Shown piece by piece: positions 6,928 to 13,038 of a stretch of 34,002 nucleotides of DNA; position 1 is the first letter of the stretch; each line of letters starts with the position of its first letter. The position numbers and the translations under genes were made by a program. Under the pieces are notes generated by a model. The model did not search any database and was not told the DNA's origin. It worked only from the letters and a program-made list of their open reading frames with translations. This DNA comes from JANNNX01 sp031398745 (GTDB lineage Bacteria; Actinomycetota; Acidimicrobiia; Acidimicrobiales; CADCSY01). The stretch spans positions 1 to 34,002 of the forward strand of contig JANNNX010000083.1 in assembly GCA_031398745.1 (NCBI GenBank), given 5' to 3'.

Positions 6928-8004
6928 ATGTTTCGTGTTCGATCGATCGGGCGAGTCCTCGCCGTGCTGCTGGCGCTCACCGTGGTCGCTGGCGCCTGCG
7001 GGAGCGACGACAGTGGCGTCGATGCCAGCGACACCACCTCGACCGTGTCCACCGAGCCAGTCACCCTCCGCCTGGGCTACTTCGCCAACATCACCCACGC
7101 CGCCGCCCTCGTGGGGGTCGGCAACGGCATCTTCGATGAGGCCCTGGGTGACAACGTCACCCTCGAGACGTCGACCTTCAACGCCGGCCCGGCCGAGGTC
7201 GAGGCCCTCTTGGGGGATGCGCTCGACATTGGCTACATCGGTCCGAACCCGGCGGTGAACGCTTACGTCCAGTCCGACGGCGACGCCGTGCGCATCATCG
7301 CCGGAGCCACCTCCGGCGGTGCCTACCTGATCGTCAACCCGTCGATCACCAGCTCGGCCGACCTCGAGGGCAAGTCGCTGGCTACGCCCCAGCTGGGCAA
7401 CACCCAGGACGTGGCGTTGCGCTCGTGGTTGAAGGAGGAGGGCCTCTCCAGCGACACCAGTGGCGGTGGCGACGTCTCGATCGTCCCTCAGGAGAACAGC
7501 CAGACCCTCGACGCCTTCAAGGCTGGCGACATCGACGGGGCGTGGGTGCCCGAGCCGTGGGCGACGCGCCTCATCCAGGAGGGGGGCGGCAAGGTGCTGG
7601 TCGACGAGAAGACCTTGTGGCCGAATGGTGAGTACGCCACCACCGAGATCATCGTGCGCACCGCGTTCCTCGAGGAGCACCCCGACGTCGTCCAGCAGTT
7701 CCTCGAAGGTCACCTCGAGGCCACCAACTTCCTGTCGACCAACCCGACGGAGTCCAAGACGGTGGTCAACGAGCAGATCAACACCATCACCGGCAAGAAG
7801 CTCAGCGACCAGGTGATCAACGCGGCCTGGAGCAACCTGACCTTTACCGTCGACCCGTTGGCCGCCACGGTGGAGACCTCAGCCGAAGCCGGTGCCGACG
7901 TCGGCGTCTCCCAGCCGGTCGAGAACATCGCCGGCCTCTTCGATGTGGACATCCTCAACGAGGTCCTTGCCGCCGCCGGGCAACCGGAAGTGGAAGCCTT
8001 GTGA
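6928..8004 (+). CDS. ABC transporter substrate-binding lipoprotein, sulfonate/taurine type
   Basis: This 358-residue protein is the extracytoplasmic binding component of a SsuA/TauA/NMT1-like transporter. Residues 1-22 form a lipoprotein signal peptide with the cleavage region VVAGAC, so the mature protein would be lipidated on Cys and anchored outside the membrane. The mature part begins VTLRLGYFANITHAAALVG and contains DIGYIGPNPAVNAY, AGATSGGAYLIV, KSLATPQLGNTQD and GAWVPEPWATRL, all typical of this family. ATG at 6928 is chosen because GGAGG lies 9 bases upstream (6914-6918) and the signal peptide starts there; GTG at 6865 would bury the signal. The stop overlaps the start of the ATPase gene. 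Aliphatic sulfonate or taurine is the best guess; nitrate or a pyrimidine-like ligand is possible. Confidence 0.9.
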   Translation: MFRVRSIGRVLAVLLALTVVAGACGSDDSGVDASDTTSTVSTEPVTLRLGYFANITHAAALVGVGNGIFDEALGDNVTLETSTFNAGPAEVEALLGDALDIGYIGPNPAVNAYVQSDGDAVRIIAGATSGGAYLIVNPSITSSADLEGKSLATPQLGNTQDVALRSWLKEEGLSSDTSGGGDVSIVPQENSQTLDAFKAGDIDGAWVPEPWATRLIQEGGGKVLVDEKTLWPNGEYATTEIIVRTAFLEEHPDVVQQFLEGHLEATNFLSTNPTESKTVVNEQINTITGKKLSDQVINAAWSNLTFTVDPLAATVETSAEAGADVGVSQPVENIAGLFDVDILNEVLAAAGQPEVEAL

Positions 8005-8825
8005 GCGTGATCGACGAATCCCCCCCCGACCTCGACGCGTCCTCGGTGCCGGCTTCGGCCGGTGCCGAGGACGCTCCGCGTCCGACCGCCGTCGCCGTCG
8101 ACGGCGTATCCAAGCGCTTCGGGCGCGGCACCGAGGGCGTCACGGCCCTCGACGGTGTCAGCTTCCAGGTCGGACGGGGGGAGCTGGTCTGCATCGTGGG
8201 TGCGTCCGGCTGCGGGAAGAGCACCCTGCTCAACCTGGTGGCCGGCCTCGACGAGCCGAGCCTGGGCACCGTCTCGGTCACGGGCCGCACGGCCCTCATG
8301 TTCCAGGAGTCGGCGCTCTTCCCGTGGCTCACGGTGAGCCAGAACGTCGAGCTGCCGCTGAAACTGGCCGGCGTCGGCCGAAGCGCTCGGCGCCAGCGGG
8401 TCGAGGAGCTGCTCGAGGTGGTGCACCTCGGCGCGTTCGCTCGCCGACGTCCCCACGAGCTCTCCGGCGGGATGCGCCAGCGGGTCGCCCTCGCCCGGGC
8501 CTTCGCTCAGGACGCCGACGTGCTGCTCATGGACGAGCCCTTCGGTTCCCTCGACGCCATGACCCGTGATCTGCTGCACGACGAGCTCGAGCGACTCTGG
8601 ACCGAGCGCGACCTCACCGTGCTGTTCGTCACCCACAACGTCCGTGAGGCCGCCCGACTGGGGGACCGGGTCCTGGTGTTCTCGAGTCGGCCTGGTCGGG
8701 TGGCGGCCGAGTTGGCGGTCGAGATACCTCGGCCCCGGCGCATCGACTCGCCCGACGTGTCGGCCCTGGCTGGCGAGATCACCGATCGTCTCCGTCAGGA
8801 GGTGCGCAGCCATGGCCGTCGCTGA
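8001..8825 (+). CDS. ABC transporter ATPase, sulfonate/taurine type
   Basis: This 274-residue protein is the nucleotide-binding subunit of the transporter (SsuB/TauB/NrtD-like). It shows Walker A GASGCGKST (67-75), a Q-loop in LMFQESALFPWLTV, the signature LSGGMRQR near 154, Walker B DVLLMDEP with the D-loop GSLDA, and the switch histidine in FVTHNVREA. The FQE..LFPW..V pattern is characteristic of the sulfonate/taurine/nitrate group. About 30 disordered Asp/Pro/Ala-rich residues precede the domain. GTG at 8001 overlaps the upstream stop by 4 bases (GTGA), so translation is coupled. Confidence 0.93.
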   Translation: MSVIDESPPDLDASSVPASAGAEDAPRPTAVAVDGVSKRFGRGTEGVTALDGVSFQVGRGELVCIVGASGCGKSTLLNLVAGLDEPSLGTVSVTGRTALMFQESALFPWLTVSQNVELPLKLAGVGRSARRQRVEELLEVVHLGAFARRRPHELSGGMRQRVALARAFAQDADVLLMDEPFGSLDAMTRDLLHDELERLWTERDLTVLFVTHNVREAARLGDRVLVFSSRPGRVAAELAVEIPRPRRIDSPDVSALAGEITDRLRQEVRSHGRR

Positions 8826-9702
8826 GCGCGAGCCGAATGCCGAGGACACCCTGGGCGAGGAGCTCGAGGGACTCGACGCGCTCGACCTCGGCGACACGGT
8901 GCCGCGCTCTCGCCTGTCGAGCGCATGGGCCACGACCTGGCCGAAGGTGGCGGCCGTGGCGCTCTTCTTCGGTGCGTGGCAGTTGGTGGTGTGGTCGGGG
9001 TGGCGCCCCGAGTACATCCTCCCGTCGCCGTTCACCGCGCTCGAGGCCCTGTGGCACGAGTTGGGCCAGGCCGAGACGTGGAAGGCCATCGGTATCACCT
9101 TGCGCCGAGCAGCCTCCGGCTACGCCCTCGCCGTGATCGTGGGCGTGACCGTCGGTGCCGTCGTGGCCCAGTTCCGCTCGATGCGGGTGGCCGTCGGGTC
9201 GATGATCACCGGCCTGCAGACCATGCCGTCGATCGCCTGGTTCCCACTGGCGATCGTGCTGTTCAAGCTGAGTGAGTCGGCCATCCTCTTCGTCGTGGTG
9301 CTCGGCGCCGCGCCGTCGGTGGCCAACGGCCTGATCGCCGGGGTCGACACCGTGCCGCCGATCCTCACCCGGGCCGGCCGGGTCCTCGGCGCCCGGCGGC
9401 TCACCATGTGGCGCCACGTCATCCTGCCGGCCGCCCTCCCGACGTTCGTGGCCGGACTCAAGCAGGGGTGGGCGTTCGCCTGGCGGAGCCTCATGGCGGG
9501 CGAGCTCATCGTCATCATCGGCTCGAAGCCTTCGATCGGGTCGCGGCTCGACTTCGCTCGGACCCTCTCGGACTACCCGTTGATGGTGTCGATCATGATG
9601 ATGATCTTCATCATCGGCGTTGTCGTCGACGGGGCGATCTTCGGAACGGTCGACCGGATCGTCCGCCAACGCCGAGGCCTCACGGGCCGGGAGGCCCGCT
9701 GA
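8812..9702 (+). CDS. ABC transporter permease, sulfonate/taurine type
   Basis: This 296-residue membrane protein is the transporter channel subunit (SsuC/TauC-like). A ~40-residue acidic N-terminal arm precedes about six hydrophobic helices. The EAA-type loop that contacts the ATPase is visible as GARRLTMWRHVILPAALP followed by a conserved Gly. QTMPSIAWFPLAIV and GWAFAWRSLMAGE are family hallmarks. ATG at 8812 is chosen from the ribosome-binding site AGGAGGT ten bases upstream and from the good membrane-protein start; it overlaps the ATPase gene by 14 bases. This completes a one-permease importer in the usual order binding protein, ATPase, permease. No sulfonate monooxygenase gene follows, so the desulfonating enzyme must be encoded elsewhere if the ligand is a sulfonate. 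Confidence 0.93.
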   Translation: MAVAEREPNAEDTLGEELEGLDALDLGDTVPRSRLSSAWATTWPKVAAVALFFGAWQLVVWSGWRPEYILPSPFTALEALWHELGQAETWKAIGITLRRAASGYALAVIVGVTVGAVVAQFRSMRVAVGSMITGLQTMPSIAWFPLAIVLFKLSESAILFVVVLGAAPSVANGLIAGVDTVPPILTRAGRVLGARRLTMWRHVILPAALPTFVAGLKQGWAFAWRSLMAGELIVIIGSKPSIGSRLDFARTLSDYPLMVSIMMMIFIIGVVVDGAIFGTVDRIVRQRRGLTGREAR

Positions 9703-9715
9703 GCACCCCGGCCGC

Positions 9716-9721
9716 TAGCTT
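9716..9721 (+). promoter_or_regulatory. -10 box of the SprT-like gene (leaderless)
   Basis: TAGCTT ends 6 bases before GTG at 9728, the same hexamer as before the PH-SHOCT gene. It suggests this gene has its own promoter although the ABC operon ends only 25 bases upstream. Confidence 0.5.
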
Positions 9722-9727
9722 GCCGGG

Positions 9728-10195
9728 GTGGACGTCGCGGCGGCGTTGGCCGAGGCCGAACGGCTGGTGGCCGAGTACCTCCCGGGCCGCGGTTGGCAGG
9801 TGGAGCTGGGCTGGGCTCGCCGCCAGTTCGGGTCGTGTCACCACGACCGTTGCTGCATTCGACTGTCGCGCCCGCTGATCGAGCTCAACGCCGAGTCGGT
9901 AGTGGTCGACACCATCCGGCACGAGATCGCCCACGCCCTGGCCGGGCCCCGGGCCGGGCACGGTCCGGGCTGGAAGCGCTGGGCGCGGGCGGTCGGCGCC
10001 CAACCAGTGGCGCGCTGCGGCGACGACGTGGTGCTGGTGGCGCCCAGCGTCGTGGGAAGGTGTCCGACGTGTGGGGGAGAGGTCCCTCGCCATCGCCGGT
10101 CGGCCAACGCCTACTGCCGGACCTGCGTCACCGTCACCGGCCGCTTCGACGCTCGCACCCGCCTGGTGTGGCACGCGGTCAGCGCGTCGGGGTGA
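9728..10195 (+). CDS. SprT-like zinc metalloprotease with zinc ribbon
   Basis: This 155-residue protein has the SprT-like catalytic motif HEIAH (65-69) followed by GHGPGWKRWA, giving the HExxH...H zinc site of the Spartan/SprT group. A C-terminal zinc ribbon holds CPTC (Cys112, Cys115) and CRTC (Cys130, Cys133). The N-terminal part (ELGWARRQFGSCHH...IRLSRPLIELN) matches the SprT beta-strand region that precedes the catalytic helix. Eukaryotic Spartan cleaves DNA-protein crosslinks, but the bacterial proteins are little studied, so the substrate is unknown. It ends 6 bases before the stop codon of the convergent Lrp-like gene. The family call is firm, the function is not. Confidence 0.88.
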   Translation: MDVAAALAEAERLVAEYLPGRGWQVELGWARRQFGSCHHDRCCIRLSRPLIELNAESVVVDTIRHEIAHALAGPRAGHGPGWKRWARAVGAQPVARCGDDVVLVAPSVVGRCPTCGGEVPRHRRSANAYCRTCVTVTGRFDARTRLVWHAVSASG

Positions 10196-10201
10196 GACGA
10201 C

Positions 10202-10435
10202 CTACAGGTTGACCACGGTGCAGGTGAGGGTGCGGGTGATCCCCTCGATGAGCTGGATCCGGCTCACGATGAGCTTGCCCAGTTCGTCGATGGTCGGTGC
10301 CTCTGCCTTGGCGATGACGTCGTAGGGACCGGTGACGTCGTCACAGGTCAGCACCCCGTCGATGGCCGTCACCTCCCTCGTCACCCGGGCCGAGGTCCCG
10401 ACCGCGGTCTGGATCAGGATGAAGGCCGCGACCAT
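10202..10435 (-). CDS. Stand-alone Lrp/AsnC ligand-binding (RAM) domain protein
   Basis: This 77-residue protein consists only of the alpha-beta effector domain found at the C-terminus of Lrp/AsnC regulators; the DNA-binding helix-turn-helix is absent. Typical features are AFILIQTAVG, a central GVLTCDDVTGPYDVIAKAEAP stretch with the conserved Gly-Asp/Tyr-Asp turn, and a final strand near TRTLTCTVVNL. Such stand-alone domains form oligomers and bind amino acids. They may act as sensors or as partners that modify full-length Lrp proteins. It lies 32 bases downstream of pckG on the same strand and may be co-transcribed with it. Confidence 0.85.
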   Translation of the reverse strand: MVAAFILIQTAVGTSARVTREVTAIDGVLTCDDVTGPYDVIAKAEAPTIDELGKLIVSRIQLIEGITRTLTCTVVNL

Positions 10436-10467
10436 CGACCGGGGTTCCGGCGATGCGGACGGGGCGA

Positions 10468-12273
10468 TCAGCCGGCCAGGCGGGCTTCGACTGCCGCCAG
10501 CTCGTCGCGGACCTGGGCCGGGAGGCGCTCGCCGATCTCGTCGAAGTACTCCTCGATGAGGGCCAGCTCACGCTGCCAGGCCGCCTCGTCCACGCTGAGC
10601 AGCGTCTCGAGCTGCGAGTCGTCGAGGTCGAGACCCGAGGTGTCGAGGGCGCCGGCCGCGGGAATGGAGCCGATCGGTGTCTCGACGGCCTCGCCCCGGC
10701 CCTCGATCCGCTCGACGACCCACTTGAGGACCCGGGAGTTCTCACCGAAGCCGGGCCACAGGAAGCGGCCGTCGTCGTCCTTGCGGAACCAGTTGACCCA
10801 GTAGAGCTTGGGCAGCTTGGCCCCCTCACGCTCCGCCATCGAGAGCCAGTGGGCCAGGTAGTCGCCCACGTTGTAGCCGGTGAAGGGGCGCATGGCGAAG
10901 GAGTCGAAGCGGACCTTGCCGACCGCCCCGGTGGCGGCCGCGGTGGTCTCCGAGCTCATGATCGCCCCCAGGAACACGCCGTGCTCCCACGAGCGGGCCT
11001 CGGTCACCAGCGGCACGGTGGTGGCCCGGCGACCGCCGAAGAGGATGGCCGAGATGGGCACGCCCTTCGGGTCCTCCCACTCGGGGGCGATAGACGGGCA
11101 CTGGGCCGCCGGCACGGTGAAGCGGGCGTTGGGGTGGGCCGCCGGGGTGGCCGACTCGGGCGTCCAGGTGGCGCCCTTCCAGTCGGTCAGCCGTGCCGGG
11201 ATCTCCTTGGTCATGTCCTCCCACCACACGTCGCCGTCGGTGGTCTCGGCGCAGTTGGTGAAGATGGTGTTGCCGTAGAGGGTGGCCATGGCGTTGGGGT
11301 TGGTCTTGTCGGACGTGCCCGGAGCGACGCCGAAGAACCCGGCCTCGGGGTTGATGGCGTAGAGCTGGCCGTCGTCGCCGAACTTCATCCAGCAGATGTC
11401 GTCGCCGACGGTCTCGACCTTCCACCCCGGCAGCGTGGGGATGAGCATGGCCATGTTGGTCTTGCCGCAGGCCGACGGGAAGGCGGCGGCGATGTAGCGC
11501 TTCTCGCCCTGGGGCGGGGTCACGCCGATGATCAGCATGTGCTCGGCCAGCCAGCCCTCGTCGCGGGCCAGCACCGAGGCGATGCGCAGGGCAAAGCACT
11601 TCTTGCCGAGCAGGGCGTTGCCGCCGTAGCCCGAGCCGTAGGACCAGATCTCGCGGGTCTCGGGGAAGTGGACGATGTACTTGTTGTCGGCGTCGCAGGG
11701 CCAGGCCACGTCGTCTTGGCCGGGCTCGAGGGGGGCGCCGACCGAGTGGAGGGCGGGCACGAAGTCGCCGTCGCCGAGGACGTCAAGAACGGCCTGGCCC
11801 ATTCGGGTCATGAGCTTCATGTTGACCACCACGTAGGGCGAGTCGGTGAGCTCGACGCCGATATGGGCGATGGGCGAGCCCAACGGGCCCATCGAGAACG
11901 GGATGACGTACATGGTGCGGCCCCGCATAGAGCCTCGGAACAGCCCGGTGAGGATCTCGCGCATCTCCCGGGGGTCGCGCCAGTTGTTGGTCGACCCGGC
12001 GTCCTCCTCCCGGGCCGAGCAGATGTAGGTCCGGTCCTCGACCCGGGCGACATCGCCGGGGTCGGAGCGGGCCAGGAAGCTCTGGGGCCGGATGTCCTCG
12101 TTCAGCCGAATGAAGGTGCCCCCCTCGACCAGGAGCTCGGTCAGCCGCTCGTACTCCTCGTCGGAGCCGTCGCACCACTCGATGGCGTCGGGCTCGGTCA
12201 GGGCCGCGACCTCCTCGACCCAGGCCAGAAGCTTGGCGTTGGTGGTGTTGGGCTTGTTCTCCAGGGTGGTCAT
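10468..12273 (-). CDS. pckG: Phosphoenolpyruvate carboxykinase (GTP)
   Basis: This 601-residue protein is the GTP-dependent carboxykinase that converts oxaloacetate and GTP to phosphoenolpyruvate, CO2 and GDP, the entry step of gluconeogenesis from organic acids. The P-loop FPSACGKTN lies at 265-273 with the reactive Cys269. Other family landmarks are YVIPFSMGPLGSP, YGSGYGGNALLGKKC, GDDICWMKFGDDGQL, EAGFFGVAPGTS and RPFTGYNVGDYLAHW. Length matches the family (about 600). ATG at 12273 is preceded by a GGAG ribosome-binding site. A cold-shock-like small gene ends 42 bases upstream and the Lrp-type domain gene follows 32 bases downstream, so the three probably form one operon. Confidence 0.97.
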   Translation of the reverse strand: MTTLENKPNTTNAKLLAWVEEVAALTEPDAIEWCDGSDEEYERLTELLVEGGTFIRLNEDIRPQSFLARSDPGDVARVEDRTYICSAREEDAGSTNNWRDPREMREILTGLFRGSMRGRTMYVIPFSMGPLGSPIAHIGVELTDSPYVVVNMKLMTRMGQAVLDVLGDGDFVPALHSVGAPLEPGQDDVAWPCDADNKYIVHFPETREIWSYGSGYGGNALLGKKCFALRIASVLARDEGWLAEHMLIIGVTPPQGEKRYIAAAFPSACGKTNMAMLIPTLPGWKVETVGDDICWMKFGDDGQLYAINPEAGFFGVAPGTSDKTNPNAMATLYGNTIFTNCAETTDGDVWWEDMTKEIPARLTDWKGATWTPESATPAAHPNARFTVPAAQCPSIAPEWEDPKGVPISAILFGGRRATTVPLVTEARSWEHGVFLGAIMSSETTAAATGAVGKVRFDSFAMRPFTGYNVGDYLAHWLSMAEREGAKLPKLYWVNWFRKDDDGRFLWPGFGENSRVLKWVVERIEGRGEAVETPIGSIPAAGALDTSGLDLDDSQLETLLSVDEAAWQRELALIEEYFDEIGERLPAQVRDELAAVEARLAG

Positions 12274-12315
12274 CAGGTGTTCTCCGTGATGCGAGCGGGC
12301 CCGGATGGGGATCGG

Positions 12316-12558
12316 TCAGCGGCTGGGGCGCTCCGACGGGAAGCCGGGCGTGCCCAGGTCGACCTCGGAGCCCAGGCGCAGGCGGGTCGCCCGCCCCTCG
12401 GCATCGAGGTCGAACACGACCCGCTGGCCCTGGCGGAGCATGCGGAAGACGGAGCCCGAGAGGGCGTCGTCGGCGAGGTCGTACTCGCTGAGATCGGTGT
12501 CGCGCAGGAGCGTCCCTTGTCCCGTCCCGGGGTCGTAGGAACGAACCACTCCCTGCAC
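12316..12558 (-). CDS. Small cold-shock-like (OB-fold) protein
   Basis: This 80-residue protein begins QGVVRSYDPGTGQGTLLRDT, a pattern like cold-shock domains in which KWFN..KGFGFI is replaced by RSYDP.TGQGTL. The middle SVFRMLRQGQRVVFDL resembles the end of a cold-shock domain. The aromatic RNP1/RNP2 residues that stack on nucleic acid are mostly missing, so nucleic-acid binding should not be assumed. The start is GTG at 12558 with an excellent ribosome-binding site (AGGAGG) 8 bases upstream. It precedes pckG by 42 bases and is likely the first gene of that transcript. Similar small proteins are widespread in actinobacteria but uncharacterised as far as I know. Confidence 0.8.
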   Translation of the reverse strand: MQGVVRSYDPGTGQGTLLRDTDLSEYDLADDALSGSVFRMLRQGQRVVFDLDAEGRATRLRLGSEVDLGTPGFPSERPSR

Positions 12559-12594
12559 TGGGCGACCTCCTCGAAGGGCGACAATCGCCGGTTC

Positions 12595-12612
12595 AGGCTA
12601 TCCGAGCGCTCG
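12595..12612 (-). promoter_or_regulatory. Promoter of the cold-shock-like/pckG operon with adjacent palindrome
   Basis: On the minus strand TAGCCT (12600-12595) is a good -10 box 36 bases before the GTG start at 12558. Unlike most promoters here it leaves a real leader with a ribosome-binding site. The perfect 10-bp palindrome CGAGCGCTCG (12603-12612) sits just upstream of the -10, in the spacer where a repressor would block polymerase. Confidence 0.45.
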
Positions 12613-12662
12613 AGTGGCCCACGATTCGAGGTGGGCTCACCGCAGGCCGTGGCTCGGTACAG

Positions 12663-12680
12663 CAGGCTGGCGCCAGCCTG
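12663..12680. repeat. Perfect 18-bp palindrome
   Basis: CAGGCTGGC at 12663-12671 is followed at once by its reverse complement at 12672-12680. It begins 15 bases past the rpmB stop codon. With no loop it suits a dimeric regulator site better than a terminator, though it may do both. The rest of the 136-base gap 12559-12694 holds the promoter of the downstream operon and nothing else I can identify. Confidence 0.5.
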
Positions 12681-12694
12681 AGGTCAGGGCCGCG

Positions 12695-12907
12695 TCAGGA
12701 GGTGGGTCGAGCGGTGCGGGTCGGCTTGACCACCTTGCCGGCCTTGATGCACGACGTGCACACGTAGAGCCGGGTGTTCGAGCCGTTGACCACGGCCCGG
12801 ACCCGCTGGATGTTGGGGTTCCAGCGACGCTTGGTCCGCACGTGGGAGTGGCTGACCCGCATGCCGAAGCCGGGTCGCTTGTCGCACACCTCGCACACCG
12901 CTGCCAT
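12695..12907 (-). CDS. rpmB: 50S ribosomal protein L28, zinc-binding form
   Basis: This 70-residue protein matches bacterial L28: GFGMRVSHSHVRTKRRWNPN is the conserved core, followed by RAVVNGSNTRLYVC. Cys5/Cys8 near the start and Cys50/Cys53 (CTSC) make a complete four-cysteine zinc site, so this is the zinc-containing version. Actinobacteria often also carry cysteine-free copies used in zinc shortage; none is in this window. ATG at 12907 is the only sensible start. Transcription runs away from the divergent fakA gene. The 5' leader of about 75 bases contains two tandem copies of GACCGTCGG. Confidence 0.95.
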   Translation of the reverse strand: MAAVCEVCDKRPGFGMRVSHSHVRTKRRWNPNIQRVRAVVNGSNTRLYVCTSCIKAGKVVKPTRTARPTS

Positions 12908-12987
12908 GACGCGCTTCTTTCCCGGAGACCGTCGGTGACCGTCGGGGACGACCTACGGCGACGCCGTCGACCCGATCAGGGGCGATC

Positions 12988-12993
12988 ACGGTA
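12988..12993 (-). promoter_or_regulatory. Probable -10 box of rpmB
   Basis: TACCGT on the minus strand (12993-12988) would start a leader of roughly 70-75 bases before rpmB. GACCGTCGG occurs twice in tandem in this leader (12927-12935 and 12937-12945, plus-strand sense), which could be a regulatory site. Confidence 0.35.
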
Positions 12994-13024
12994 GCAGAGG
13001 CCCTGCCCCGGCCACCTGCGCCGG

Positions 13025-13030
13025 TACTGT
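13025..13030 (+). promoter_or_regulatory. -10 box of fakA (leaderless)
   Basis: TACTGT ends 8 bases before ATG at 13039. Together with the rpmB -10 on the other strand it makes 12908-13038 a divergent promoter region. Confidence 0.5.
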
Positions 13031-13038
13031 CGATCGTC

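Noticed and set aside
10453..12681. Plus-strand frame of 742 codons opposite pckG
   Set aside because: A shadow of the conserved carboxykinase; no motif and poor composition.
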